Assembly (NCBI GenBank): GCA_017399405.1
Contig: JAFQCT010000012.1
Span: forward strand, 248,001-312,000
DNA length: 64,000 nucleotides
Source of the DNA: Clostridia bacterium
GTDB lineage: Bacteria; Bacillota; Clostridia; Oscillospirales; Acutalibacteraceae
Reading direction: 5' to 3'
A program made the position numbers and the translations under genes. Position 1 is the stretch's first letter. Each line of letters opens with the position of its first letter. The notes under the pieces were generated by a model. It saw only the letters and a program-made list of their open reading frames with translations, did no database searches and was not told where the DNA came from. Shown one piece after another: positions 6,585 to 15,483 of this stretch.

Positions 6585-8612
6585 TTATTCTTCTCTTTTC
6601 TTAATTACAACGCCTGCGGTGATTGCTGTGCCGGCAAGAACTGCTAACGCGGTAATTACTGTTGAAATGCTACGATTTGTTTTTGGAATGTCGCCTTCAA
6701 CATTTTCTGTTTTATTTTCACTTTCACCACTTGTTGATTCTGTTGTACTTTCAGTAGTTGATTCTGTTGTTTCTTCGTCAGGTACAGTTGTGCTTTCTGT
6801 TATCACTTCGTCAGGCACAACATCTGCGACCTGTGAAAGATAGCTGAACTGTGTCATTTGCTCATCTGTCATAGGTGTAAAACAGAACACATTTGTTGTA
6901 TATGTAAGCTGAGTATTAAGAAGTGAATATGTAATCTGCACTTCAAATGGAATCTCTGCATTTTCAAAATCGTTATTTGTTGCATTGATATTTACAACTT
7001 TACCTTTAGGGATAGTAAGACCTTGTGAATACTCAAAATCGATATCTGCACCAACTGATTCGATTGACCAGATTACAACATCAGCCTCAACAGACATATT
7101 TTTGATTACAAGTGCAGTATCATTTGTTGAATGATAGCCTGAACTTGTATTGTCAAAACGAGCATAAAGAATTTCGCCATTATTCTGTGACATATTAAAC
7201 TGTGGGTATTCCTTGCTTGAATACACATTCTCAATATCTCCCCACAAGAAATCGTGCACAAGATTTTTTGAGTATTCGTCGTGCATAATCATACCGTGAC
7301 CCTGATTTCTTACATACCAAGTACTGTCAGGTAAAAATCCCGTTGAAGCATCAATATCAAATTCAGGTGAAATATGGTAATGGTCCGGATTATTGCATAC
7401 AGTATTTGCCTGAACATAATCACTTGGGAATTTTTCACCGGCAAGGGCACAATATGAACCTGATGAAAGATATGTATCAATAAGAATATCCGAATTATAT
7501 TTACCGTTTATTGAATCATAACCGCTACCGCAAACATATCCTATTTTCATACCGCTTGATTTAAGGTCTGCAAGCTTGTTTGCAAGGTTTAACTCATCAT
7601 TATTAACATCATTATGGAATTTAACTGTATCGTTATAAAGTTTTCCGTTTGCTTCTTCAGTAAGCCCTACATATTGAAGTGCATCTTCAAAATAATTGTA
7701 AGGAACAAAATCCCATAAAGAAGGAATAAGCACAATACCTTCAAGCAAATCAGTGTTTACTAACGCACTGTTTACAATTTCAACAAGTGCTTCATCAAGC
7801 AAGAGAAGCTGTAATAACCATTCCCAGTCTTGCTCATATTCAAATCCGTGTTCAACAAATCTAATAACATCTTCAAGATTTACATCTACATATTCACCTG
7901 TAAAGAAAGAGCCAACCGCAGATGTGCCCAATGTTGCAGGGTCACCAAAAATTGCTCGTCTTACATCACCTTTATGTCCGTAATAATAAAGATAACTTGT
8001 ACCATACTGACCACCGTGACTTAATCCGTAAAGGTCAACTTGTTCTGCACCTGTAATTGCTTTAACTTCCTGTATGTATGCATCAAGGTCAGCAGCAGAA
8101 TCTACTTGGCTTTGACGCCAGTCCTGAGTAAAGCCGAAAACATTTTCAGCACCCACTTCTTCTATTGCCATATCTGCAACTACTCTTTCAGGAATATATT
8201 CTTCCATACCATTTTCAATAAGAGTTGACGCACGAGTATTAGCCGCACCGCTTGGATAAGGCACAAGATTGTTTTTTGATGTTCCGTTAGGATACATCTC
8301 AAGCGGTTCAAAATACTCTTGCAAAACATCAACAATTGCTTCGCCAAGGTCACTTTGATTAAGAGTTACATCAGCAAGCAACTCTGCTATATCTGCACCA
8401 AGGTTATCAAAATTCAATGGCCATGCAAGTTGAACATTACCATTTTCATCTACAATTGGTTCACCGTTTTCATCTGCATAAGCAAGATTTGGACCTGAAT
8501 AACCTTGCAAGATTACAACGGGTACTTTTTCTTCTGTCTCTGCATAAACCCCCATTGATACTGCAGAGATAGTTATAAGAACTGCGAGAACAACTGATAA
8601 AATCTTTTTCAT
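6585..8612 (-). CDS. Secreted, cell-surface alpha/beta-hydrolase (lipase/esterase-like)
   Basis: 675 residues with signal peptide MKKILSVVLAVLITISAVSMGVYA. The mature part opens KVPVVILQGYSGPNL, the first strand and oxyanion region of lipase-type alpha/beta hydrolases. The nucleophile elbow is GLSHG (196-200, Ser198). HGMIMHDEYSKNLVHDFLWG later probably supplies the catalytic histidine. After a beta-rich domain comes a TTESTTESTTEST linker, then DIPKTNR, a hydrophobic helix and KKREE, which is the layout of a sortase signal or membrane anchor, although IPKTN is not a standard motif. Likely acts outside the cell on lipids or esters; substrate unknown. Flanked by terminators, so probably monocistronic. 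Confidence 0.85.
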   Translation of the reverse strand: MKKILSVVLAVLITISAVSMGVYAETEEKVPVVILQGYSGPNLAYADENGEPIVDENGNVQLAWPLNFDNLGADIAELLADVTLNQSDLGEAIVDVLQEYFEPLEMYPNGTSKNNLVPYPSGAANTRASTLIENGMEEYIPERVVADMAIEEVGAENVFGFTQDWRQSQVDSAADLDAYIQEVKAITGAEQVDLYGLSHGGQYGTSYLYYYGHKGDVRRAIFGDPATLGTSAVGSFFTGEYVDVNLEDVIRFVEHGFEYEQDWEWLLQLLLLDEALVEIVNSALVNTDLLEGIVLIPSLWDFVPYNYFEDALQYVGLTEEANGKLYNDTVKFHNDVNNDELNLANKLADLKSSGMKIGYVCGSGYDSINGKYNSDILIDTYLSSGSYCALAGEKFPSDYVQANTVCNNPDHYHISPEFDIDASTGFLPDSTWYVRNQGHGMIMHDEYSKNLVHDFLWGDIENVYSSKEYPQFNMSQNNGEILYARFDNTSSGYHSTNDTALVIKNMSVEADVVIWSIESVGADIDFEYSQGLTIPKGKVVNINATNNDFENAEIPFEVQITYSLLNTQLTYTTNVFCFTPMTDEQMTQFSYLSQVADVVPDEVITESTTVPDEETTESTTESTTESTSGESENKTENVEGDIPKTNRSISTVITALAVLAGTAITAGVVIKKREE

Positions 8613-8680
8613 AACAATTCCCCTTTAAGAAAAAATCTTATACCAATATTTTACACCCGAAAAAAGTAAAAAGCAACAAA

Positions 8681-8709
8681 ACAGCGACGCTCAAAACGAG
8701 TGTCGCTGT
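8681..8709 (-). terminator. Terminator after the 406-residue lipoprotein gene
   Basis: ACAGCGACaCTC/GAGcGTCGCTGT stem followed on the minus strand by TTTTGTTGCTTTTT. It ends the M28 peptidase-lipoprotein pair. Confidence 0.8.
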
Positions 8710-8753
8710 AAAAATTTTTATGCTATTTTTGTGAAATGTTACAATTATTTAGC

Positions 8754-9974
8754 TTATTCTTTAACTTCCCAACCAAAATTGTATGTAAGTGAAGATGTGC
8801 AAGGGAACTCAACAACTACTGTGCCATATTCAGCTAATGCACCTGTAAATGTTACATTTGCAGTAATAACCATATTCTTTTCATAAGTTGCATAAGTCAT
8901 TTGGTCGTTAACTGCGTTAAAGCCTGCCATAATCTTGCAAGGTGCAAAAGCAATATCAAAAGAATTTACGGTCATATAATCTTTTGCAACATCAAAATGC
9001 TTTAAGATTGCATCTTTTTCACGAATTGAGAATGCTTTTGTAACGCTTGCCTCTTCAGGTTTAACCATAATGCAGATTGTTCTGTAAATTTCTGACGGTA
9101 CGAAAATATATTCGCCATCTTCATCTTCTGCGTTGTTGCCTTTTTCATCAAGGTCGTGAACTAATGTAGGAACAACTGATGTGTAAATAGGGTAAGTAAC
9201 AACACCTGTTTTTGCATCTGTTTCTGTGTAAAGGTCTGTAAGTGCAAGTGTACTTGCAGATTTCTCACCAAGAGGATAAATGATATTTGTTAAATCTTCA
9301 TTGAAATCAGTTGCAACAAGGTCATCCTCGTCGCCTTCTTTAACCTGATATTTTTCTTCGTTTGAAATGTTCATAAGGTAGCCACCAATGTCTTTGAGTG
9401 CCATATCTGCATAAAGACGGAATGCTGCACGAAGTTCCGGTTGATTATCAAGAAGATTGCCTTCAGTATCTCTGAAGAACACTTTTACATTATCATAAGT
9501 AGTTTCTCCATTTTCGTCCTTACCTTCGCTACCGCCGTGGTTAATCCAGAAATTTTCACTATATGAAACTCTTGCGACGCCTGTTGTTTTGATTTCATTG
9601 ATTTTTGTGTTAAAGTAATCGAGAATACCCTGCTGATTACCTGTAAACTGTGCCCATTCTTCGTCTGAAACAAGTGCAAGAATGTCTTTGAAATACTCTT
9701 CTCCGCCAAACTTTGAAACAAGTTCGTAATATGAAATTTTTACAATTTTATCATCAGTTTTTGAGTTTGTATTCTCAAAAAGAGTAGCAAGTTTATCTGC
9801 AGGTAAAACTTTTTTCAGTTCCCCATAAGTAAACTCAAAATTAACATCCTGCAAGTCAGTTTTAACAGTTACAGCAGTTGGTCTTGTAACCTCTGAGCCA
9901 CAACCTGCAAAAGCAGTTACCATCATAACAACCACTAAAGCAAGGCTTAAAATTCTCATAACATTCTTTTTCAT
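8754..9974 (-). CDS. Putative lipoprotein of unknown function
   Basis: 406 residues with a lipoprotein signal: MKKNVMRILSLALVVVMMVTAFAGCGSE, lipobox AFAGC, so the mature protein should be lipid-anchored through Cys25. The rest is soluble and acidic, with no motif I can name. EEWAQFTGNQQGILDYFNTKINEIK suggests a helical segment, and the C-terminus is beta-rich (YEKNMVITANVTFTGALAEYGTVVVEF). It starts 34 bases after the stop of the M28 peptidase gene, so the two are probably co-transcribed and may act together at the membrane. A terminator follows. Confidence 0.8.
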   Translation of the reverse strand: MKKNVMRILSLALVVVMMVTAFAGCGSEVTRPTAVTVKTDLQDVNFEFTYGELKKVLPADKLATLFENTNSKTDDKIVKISYYELVSKFGGEEYFKDILALVSDEEWAQFTGNQQGILDYFNTKINEIKTTGVARVSYSENFWINHGGSEGKDENGETTYDNVKVFFRDTEGNLLDNQPELRAAFRLYADMALKDIGGYLMNISNEEKYQVKEGDEDDLVATDFNEDLTNIIYPLGEKSASTLALTDLYTETDAKTGVVTYPIYTSVVPTLVHDLDEKGNNAEDEDGEYIFVPSEIYRTICIMVKPEEASVTKAFSIREKDAILKHFDVAKDYMTVNSFDIAFAPCKIMAGFNAVNDQMTYATYEKNMVITANVTFTGALAEYGTVVVEFPCTSSLTYNFGWEVKE

Positions 9975-10008
9975 TATATATTTTCCCCTTTCGGTGAATT
10001 ATACATTT

Positions 10009-11277
10009 TTAATATTGGTCTTTAAGACCTTGTTCATCAAACAAGAACACGGTTTCAAGAACAATTTTAAGTACATCTTCAATAGTTTTCATTTCAAGCA
10101 TATTAACCTTATCAAGACGAGTGTGGTAATATCTTGCAGGGGCAGGGTCCATACTTGTAAATGCTACTGATTTAATACCGCCCTGTTGCATTGCTGCTGC
10201 GTCAGTTGAGCCGAGAGGTGTAGTTGTAAACTTAACAATAACGCCTGCATTTTCTGATGCTTTTTTCATCAACGCACAAGCAGATTTATCAAGTTTTACT
10301 GTTGCTGTCATATCTTTTGTAACAATACCCATAAACTCGTAATCGCGAAGTGTATCAAGTGCTACAAAAACAGTTTCAACACCGTCATTTTTATATTCGT
10401 CACCGTGCAACTCTGCAAACGCTTTTGAGCCACGAAGTCCCTCTTCTTCAGCACCCATTGAAACTGCAATAACCTCAGTATTTTCAAAACTGATATTGTT
10501 ATTTTTAAGGTAAAGAAGAACTGCCATTGATGTAAACACGCCTGTTAAGTCGTCATTTGCACCGTCAACTACTAATTTCCAATTGACAAAGAAGATTACT
10601 GATGCCAAGAAGGGCACTACAATCGCCTGTAACACGATTAACACAACATTGGCACTACTGTTGTCTATAAACACACCAACAATGCCTACAACAAGAGTTA
10701 AGAGAAGTCCTAAAACTGCACCGGCAACAACTGTTGTAACCAATTTAGGCCCACCCATATATGTATAACGCCATTCATAAGCAGAGTCAATGTGACCGCC
10801 TATTATAATTCTTCTTTTCACTTCACCTTTTGCCTTGATTTTACAAATTACATTACTTGACTCCTCTTTTTTGAAGAATGGGTCAAGTACTTTTTTATAA
10901 AGCAAGAACTCACCAACAAGGAAGAATATTGAAATTACGCAAAGCACGATTGATGCAATATGAAAAGCATTTGCAAGTTCAGGAACCGCACCTGTAAACG
11001 CTATAATCCCTAAAACTGCTGCGATTAAAGCGAGAACACCGTCAATTGTAACCCAACTCATAAATGCTTTTGGGCTTAATGTGAAGTTTTCTCTTGTAAC
11101 TTCATCAGCAATAGGTGCCATTACTTTTTCAACATAATCCTGAGCCTTTTTTTCACCCTCGAAACCAGCCGGACGAGGGCCAATCTGCTCACAGACTCTT
11201 TTTATTTCACGAACTGCAAAATTTGAACATTCGCGTACTTTTGAAGCGTAATGAGTATGACTTTCATATGCTTTCAA
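10009..11277 (-). CDS. M28-family membrane zinc aminopeptidase
   Basis: 422-residue putative di-zinc exopeptidase. The metal-site motifs are present: GGHIDSAYEW (first His and Asp), VDGANDDLTG (bridging Asp), GAEEEGLRGSKAF (catalytic Glu-Glu), LDTLRD and a late TRLDKVNM region (YYHTRLD). Two hydrophobic blocks interrupt the fold: one at about 70-130 (LALIAAVLGIIAFTG.. and IASIVLCVISIFFLVGEFLLY) and one at about 180-235. The peptidase is thus built around four to five transmembrane helices, as in other Clostridia M28 membrane proteins. A hairpin GGCAAA-ACAC-TTTGCC (11295-11310) lies in its leader. Operonic with the downstream lipoprotein. Confidence 0.88.
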   Translation of the reverse strand: MKAYESHTHYASKVRECSNFAVREIKRVCEQIGPRPAGFEGEKKAQDYVEKVMAPIADEVTRENFTLSPKAFMSWVTIDGVLALIAAVLGIIAFTGAVPELANAFHIASIVLCVISIFFLVGEFLLYKKVLDPFFKKEESSNVICKIKAKGEVKRRIIIGGHIDSAYEWRYTYMGGPKLVTTVVAGAVLGLLLTLVVGIVGVFIDNSSANVVLIVLQAIVVPFLASVIFFVNWKLVVDGANDDLTGVFTSMAVLLYLKNNNISFENTEVIAVSMGAEEEGLRGSKAFAELHGDEYKNDGVETVFVALDTLRDYEFMGIVTKDMTATVKLDKSACALMKKASENAGVIVKFTTTPLGSTDAAAMQQGGIKSVAFTSMDPAPARYYHTRLDKVNMLEMKTIEDVLKIVLETVFLFDEQGLKDQY

Positions 11278-11384
11278 AACTAATTACCTCCGTAAAGGCA
11301 AAACACTTTGCCATAATATAATTACAGTTATTTTAACACACTTTTTTTATTTAGTCACTACTATTTTGAAAAAAATTCAAAATA

Positions 11385-11413
11385 TTGACATAATGGCAAA
11401 AAAAGAATAAACT
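11385..11413 (+). promoter_or_regulatory. Promoter of the VanY-like gene
   Basis: TTGACA (11385-11390), 17-base spacer, TAAACT (11408-11413). A TATAAT at 11416-11421 would need a 25-base spacer and is less likely. Confidence 0.55.
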
Positions 11414-11450
11414 ATATTATAATGAAAAGAAATAGCAAGGATTTTGAAAT

Positions 11451-12275
11451 ATGAAGAAAAGACAGTTGAAAATCAGATTTGCACTTTTAGTTATATTAGT
11501 TGCAATTCTTGGAATATTATTGGTTCTATTCGCGTTATTCTGTCGCGACGGAAACTACAACGAAGTTGAAATCACAACAGAAACCACCACAAAAGAAAGC
11601 ACAACCGAGCCTATAACAGAAGAACCTACCTCAACTCCGGAAGAAAGTACAACTGAGGCTGAAACTACTACAAAACCGCCTGTAAAATGGGATAATTACA
11701 ATCCTATTGATGTGCTTAACAGTGAAAACTGGGCTACTACGCTTATCAGCAAAAAATACCCGTTAGGTAAAGCATATAGTCCTACCCTTGCACCCGTTAT
11801 TGATGGCAGTTCAGTTACAGCAGATACAAGAGTTGCTGATGCTTATAAGTTAATGTATGCAGATGCGCTTAAAGAGGGGTTGGTGTTGACTCCGTATTCG
11901 GCATATTGCAGTTATTCCCGTCAACAAACGAATTATGAAAATAAAGTTCAGGCATTTGTATTACAAGGAATGACAGAAGATGAAGCCAGGGCTAATGCAG
12001 AAAAGCGTATTGAACCTGCCGGCTGTAGCGAAAACGGTGCAGGGTTAAGCGTTGATATTGTAAGTGCAAGTGCAGGATTTTCGTCAACGGACGAATACAA
12101 ATGGCTTGTGAACAACGCTCATAAATATGGTTTTGTTCTTCGTTACCCTGAAGATAAAACTGATATTACAGGAATAATTTATCAGCCATGGCATTGGCGT
12201 TATGTTGGTATTGAAGTTGCCAATGAAATGAAATCAAATAATCTTTGCTTAGAAGAATATTTAGGTGTAATATAA
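11451..12275 (+). CDS. VanY/M15B-like surface protein with degenerate active site
   Basis: 274 residues: basic start, a signal-anchor helix (10-30), a T/E/P-rich linker (about 40-78) and a D-Ala-D-Ala carboxypeptidase (VanY) domain. Active VanY enzymes have SGYRS, SEHxxGLAVD and EPWHxRYVG. Here these read SAYCS (Cys153 for the substrate Arg), SENGAGLSVD (Asn195 for the zinc His) and QPWHWRYVG (Gln245 for the catalytic Glu). Asp202 and His248 remain. With three key positions changed and the fold intact, the product is probably a peptidoglycan-binding pseudoenzyme rather than a peptidase. Monocistronic, with a good promoter and terminator. Confidence 0.85.
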   Translation: MKKRQLKIRFALLVILVAILGILLVLFALFCRDGNYNEVEITTETTTKESTTEPITEEPTSTPEESTTEAETTTKPPVKWDNYNPIDVLNSENWATTLISKKYPLGKAYSPTLAPVIDGSSVTADTRVADAYKLMYADALKEGLVLTPYSAYCSYSRQQTNYENKVQAFVLQGMTEDEARANAEKRIEPAGCSENGAGLSVDIVSASAGFSSTDEYKWLVNNAHKYGFVLRYPEDKTDITGIIYQPWHWRYVGIEVANEMKSNNLCLEEYLGVI

Positions 12276-12278
12276 CTT

Positions 12279-12302
12279 AACGGCGAGAGATTCTCTCGCC
12301 GT
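12279..12302 (+). terminator. Terminator of the VanY-like gene
   Basis: AACGGCGAGA-GATTC-TCTCGCCGTT followed by TTTATTTTG, four bases after the stop. Confidence 0.85.
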
Positions 12303-12330
12303 TTTTATTTTGCAAAACAAAACACATAAA

Positions 12331-12355
12331 AAAGCCACTCGGAGTGAGTGGCTTT
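12331..12355 (-). terminator. Terminator of the surface-protein locus
   Basis: AAAGCCACTC/GAGTGGCTTT stem, followed on the minus strand by TTTTATGTG. It closes the 10-kb minus-strand locus, 19 bases after its last stop codon. Confidence 0.8.
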
Positions 12356-12373
12356 AATTATTTGGTTAAATCT

Positions 12374-13414
12374 TTATTCAACAATAATTTCACGGTCATC
12401 TTCTTCGTCCTTTTTACGCTTAAAGATAAGAAGAATAAAGAAGAACAAACTTAACACCATCATTGAGCCCATTACAAGTGGACTTTCAAAAAACTCAACA
12501 AATGTGTCAGGAATAGGGATAATTGGTGTTGGCTTAACAGGTCCGCCAATTGTAATTATAACACCATCTTTATCTTCATCCTTTGGGTCTGTTTCAGGCT
12601 TTGAATCAGGGTCGTCACCACTTGGTGTATCGTTAGGATTACCATCTGGGTCCTCAAAATCAGGATTATCAGGGTCACCCGGGTCTGTGTCGTCTGGGTC
12701 TATGTCAGGTTTACCATCATTATTGTTATCAAGTATATGGAAATCGAGATATATTTTGTCAGCGTCAGTAGGAACTACTATTACTTGTGTACCGTCAGAT
12801 GCAGTTGTAAGAGTTACCTCATCAACATCTGCTCTTACAATTACAAAAGATGTGTTTGCAAGCACTTCGCCATCTTTTGAAATCTGCACAAGGTGTTTAC
12901 CGTCAGCAATATCTTCAACAGAATATCTGCCGTCTGCGTTAGTTTTTGCTGTTACGCTTCCAAAATCGAAACTTAAAGTTGCGTCTTTAAGTTCTGTATC
13001 TCCAAAATAAACAGTACCCTCAATATCTACCTTGCCACATTTATCATTTGCATCGTCTGAACATTTTTCAAATGCAAATTCAACAAGAATGTCTGTATTG
13101 ATGTCTGTAATTTTAAGATTTCCGTCTGCATACTGTTCTGTTACATCAGTGTTGTTTACTTTAATGGTATCAAGGTGATAACCATTTTTGAAAACTGCAC
13201 CAAGGTCGATTTCACCAAATCTGTTAATCTTAAATTGTGTACCATCAGGGCAAAGTTTACCGTTTACAAGTACATAACCACCCTCGTTATATACAACGGT
13301 TACTGTATGTTCATCAGGAACAACAGTTGAAATAGTAGTGTTACTTGCAAAGGTTGGAATAGCCATAACAAGCACCATAACAAGTGTCATAATGATACTT
13401 ATTGCTTTTTTCAA
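12374..13414 (-). CDS. C-terminally membrane-anchored surface protein
   Basis: 346 residues, last gene of the surface-protein locus. Signal peptide MKKAISIIMTLVMVLVMAIPTFA. Residues about 30-125 resemble a Listeria-Bacteroides-type repeat (HTVTVVYNEGGYVLVNGK). Residues about 128-200 resemble a carboxypeptidase regulatory-like beta domain (VDIEGTVYFGDTELKDATLS..TNADGRYSVEDIADGKH). A long Asp/Pro-rich linker (DPDDTDPGDPDNPD) spans a wall-length distance to a C-terminal helix (VMGSMMVLSLFFFILLIF) and charged tail KRKKDEEDDREIIVE. There is no LPxTG. It could anchor products of the neighbouring array, but that role is inferred only from position. Confidence 0.82.
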   Translation of the reverse strand: MKKAISIIMTLVMVLVMAIPTFASNTTISTVVPDEHTVTVVYNEGGYVLVNGKLCPDGTQFKINRFGEIDLGAVFKNGYHLDTIKVNNTDVTEQYADGNLKITDINTDILVEFAFEKCSDDANDKCGKVDIEGTVYFGDTELKDATLSFDFGSVTAKTNADGRYSVEDIADGKHLVQISKDGEVLANTSFVIVRADVDEVTLTTASDGTQVIVVPTDADKIYLDFHILDNNNDGKPDIDPDDTDPGDPDNPDFEDPDGNPNDTPSGDDPDSKPETDPKDEDKDGVIITIGGPVKPTPIIPIPDTFVEFFESPLVMGSMMVLSLFFFILLIFKRKKDEEDDREIIVE

Positions 13415-13451
13415 TGAAATCCACCTCCTTAATTAGTTTGAAAAGAAATAA

Positions 13452-13964
13452 TTATGGAGTAGTTGTAGGAGCTTCGTAAGAAACTGTATATGTGATAGTG
13501 CCTGTGTATGTTGCAACAGGAGCAGCATCGAAACCTGCAACTGTAATTGTTGCGTCTGTACCACCAACATCAGATGCTTTTGCACCGTTATTTACGCCTG
13601 TAAATACTGTTTCGCCTGCACCTGTAAGTGTGTAAGTTAATTTCTTGTCTGTGCCTTCAGCTTCCATAATACCATTATTTGTATCATCAGTGTCAGTATC
13701 ATAAGCAACGCCAACAGTAACTGAAGCGCCAACGAGAAGCTGTGATGTAACTGTATAGCCTACATTATAAGCTGTTGTTTCATCATCCCAAGCAACTGAA
13801 ATTGTTGCAGGAATTTCAACTGTATATGAAGTATCAGTTGATTCATTGAAAGTTGTTTCAACATTAACCTTGTTCTCGCCAAGAACTGCTGTTTCTGCGA
13901 ATGCAGGAACACAGATTGCCATCATCATAACAAGAGCTAATGCAATAGAAATAATCTTTTTCAT
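13452..13964 (-). CDS. Small secreted protein 1 of tandem IPA-W family
   Basis: 170 residues with signal peptide ending CVPAFA. The core shows the family pattern: SYTVEIPATISVAWDD, YTVTSQLLVGASVTVGV, KLTYTLTG, and a last strand pair ATYTGTITYTVSYEAP. The Trp normally found before the final strands (W..A.I..Y) is replaced here by FDAAPVATY, and the usual TFTAE ending by TYTVSY. This is the most divergent copy, and the only one with a TTTP tail. All-beta fold expected. No anchor, no LPxTG, no cysteine in the mature part. Function unknown. Confidence 0.85.
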   Translation of the reverse strand: MKKIISIALALVMMMAICVPAFAETAVLGENKVNVETTFNESTDTSYTVEIPATISVAWDDETTAYNVGYTVTSQLLVGASVTVGVAYDTDTDDTNNGIMEAEGTDKKLTYTLTGAGETVFTGVNNGAKASDVGGTDATITVAGFDAAPVATYTGTITYTVSYEAPTTTP

Positions 13965-13991
13965 AATTGTTTACTCCTTTGAGTATAAAAA

Positions 13992-14477
13992 TTAAACGAT
14001 TTCTGCTGTGAATGTAAGTGTATCTGTGTAGTTATCAATTGCAGCTGATTTCCAATCATCAAGAGCAACTTTAACTGTTACCTTTGCAGTGTCATCATAA
14101 ACTGCTGATGGTGCTGTAAATGTTGCGTTATCAAGTGTGTAAGCGAGTTCGCCACCATTACTTGTCATTTTGTAAGCTGAGTCAGCGTCAGCAACTGTAA
14201 CTTTAACAGCTTCGCCTGTTTTAAGCTGGCTTGCAACTGTGTATTCAATGTCTTTTGATTCTGTTTCCCATGCAAGTGTCTGAGTTGCAGGAATTGTAAC
14301 TGTGTACCAAGCAACTTCTGTATCACCGATACCGTCGCCATCTGTATCTTTCTTTGTGTCTGTATTGATGATTGTGTCGTTACCTGCGTTTGAGCCACCT
14401 GTAACAGCAGCAAAAGCAGGAACGCAAATTGCCATCATCATAACGAGTGCCATAGCAATTGCTAAAATCTTTTTCAT
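13992..14477 (-). CDS. Small secreted protein 2 of tandem IPA-W family
   Basis: 161 residues. Signal peptide MKKILAIAMALVMMMAICVPAFA. Before the core it has a DTDGDGIGD loop, a calcium-binding pattern like thrombospondin type-3 or dockerin loops. The core is WYTVTIPATQTLAW, YTVASQLKTGEAVKVTV, LAYTLDN and DWKSAAIDNYTDTLTFTAEIV. It is 26 bases from its neighbours on each side, and each copy has its own Shine-Dalgarno. Likely a secreted structural or adhesive subunit; not a recognised pilin (no E-box or sorting signal). Confidence 0.85.
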   Translation of the reverse strand: MKKILAIAMALVMMMAICVPAFAAVTGGSNAGNDTIINTDTKKDTDGDGIGDTEVAWYTVTIPATQTLAWETESKDIEYTVASQLKTGEAVKVTVADADSAYKMTSNGGELAYTLDNATFTAPSAVYDDTAKVTVKVALDDWKSAAIDNYTDTLTFTAEIV

Positions 14478-14503
14478 TTTATTTACCTCTTTTTAATTTG
14501 ATG

Positions 14504-14968
14504 TTAAATATTTGTAAGCTCTGCACTAAATGTTAATGTTCCTACATAATTGTCAATTGAAGCTTTATCCCAATTAGCAGTAGGAATTTGTACCACTACG
14601 CTTGATTTTTCTGCGTTTTCAGAAAGAATAACAGATTTTGTTGTAGTGTACTCTGTTGTACCACTCTTTAATGAATATTCAAGGAATGCAGTGTTTGCAG
14701 CATTTTTCATTTTACCGTCAGCATCAGCATTAACAGTAACTTTTACACCTTTACCTGTTGCCAACTGACTATAAACTGAATATTCAACTGATTTTTCTGT
14801 TTGTCCCCAAGTAATTGTAGCAGTTGCAGGAATTGTAACTGTATATGATGCACCAACTGTTGAGCCGTCTACTCTTACAGGAGTGCTGCCAACATATTCG
14901 GCAAATACGGGAATACAAATTGTGAACATTAACACAAAAGCAAGAACTAATGAAAGTACTTTTTTCAT
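14504..14968 (-). CDS. Small secreted protein 3 of tandem IPA-W family
   Basis: 154 residues. Signal peptide MKKVLSLVLAFVLMFTICIPVFA, then core ASYTVTIPATATITWG, YSVYSQLATGKGVKVTV, LEYSLKSG and NWDKASIDNYVGTLTFSAEL. It lacks the calcium-type loop. The N-terminal segment before the core is the shortest among copies 1-6 (about 20 residues), so the minimal unit of the family is roughly 110 residues. Function unknown; same inferred role as its neighbours. Confidence 0.85.
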   Translation of the reverse strand: MKKVLSLVLAFVLMFTICIPVFAEYVGSTPVRVDGSTVGASYTVTIPATATITWGQTEKSVEYSVYSQLATGKGVKVTVNADADGKMKNAANTAFLEYSLKSGTTEYTTTKSVILSENAEKSSVVVQIPTANWDKASIDNYVGTLTFSAELTNI

Positions 14969-14990
14969 ATTAAGCCCTCATTTCAAACAA

Positions 14991-15458
14991 TTAAGCGTCA
15001 GCAAGTTCTGCTGTAAATGTAATTGTTCCTTCATAAGTTGCGATTGAAGCAGCTGCCCATTCGCTTGCATCAATTGTAAGATTAAAAGTATGAGCTTCGT
15101 TGTTTACAACTGCACTATTTGCGATACCTGTTGTAGCATCTGCAACTGCAAATTCAATTGTTTCATTTGCAGCATTTGTAAGGTCTTTTGCTTTTGCAAG
15201 TGTAACTTTAACGCGTTTATCTGTCTGAACCTGACTTGTAATTTTGTATTCGCCTGCTTTTGTTGTGTCGCCCCAGATAAGGTCAACTGATGCAGGGATT
15301 TCTACTGAATATGTGCCGTCGCCCTTGTCGGTAATACCGTCAACTAAAACTGTTGAGTTACCTGACTGTGTGTTAACATCAAGTGTTGCTGCGAATGCAG
15401 GAACCATTACAGCCATCATCATTACAAGAGCAAGAACTACTGAAATAACTTTTTTCAT
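14991..15458 (-). CDS. Small secreted protein 4 of tandem IPA-W family
   Basis: 155 residues. Signal peptide MKKVISVVLALVMMMAVMVPAFA. Core: TYSVEIPASVDLIWGD, YKITSQVQTDKRVKVTL, and EWAAASIATYEGTITFTAELADA. The residues just after cleavage (LDVNTQSGNSTVLVD) match those of copy 5 (LNATTQSGTATVQTD), so copies 4 and 5 are likely the most recent duplicates. Unknown function. Confidence 0.85.
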   Translation of the reverse strand: MKKVISVVLALVMMMAVMVPAFAATLDVNTQSGNSTVLVDGITDKGDGTYSVEIPASVDLIWGDTTKAGEYKITSQVQTDKRVKVTLAKAKDLTNAANETIEFAVADATTGIANSAVVNNEAHTFNLTIDASEWAAASIATYEGTITFTAELADA

Positions 15459-15483
15459 AATTCGTATCTCCTAACTGTTAAAA

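Noticed and set aside
11451-12275. Annotating the VanY-like gene as an active D-Ala-D-Ala carboxypeptidase
   Set aside because: The substrate Arg, one zinc His and the catalytic Glu are replaced, so the enzymatic name is not supported.
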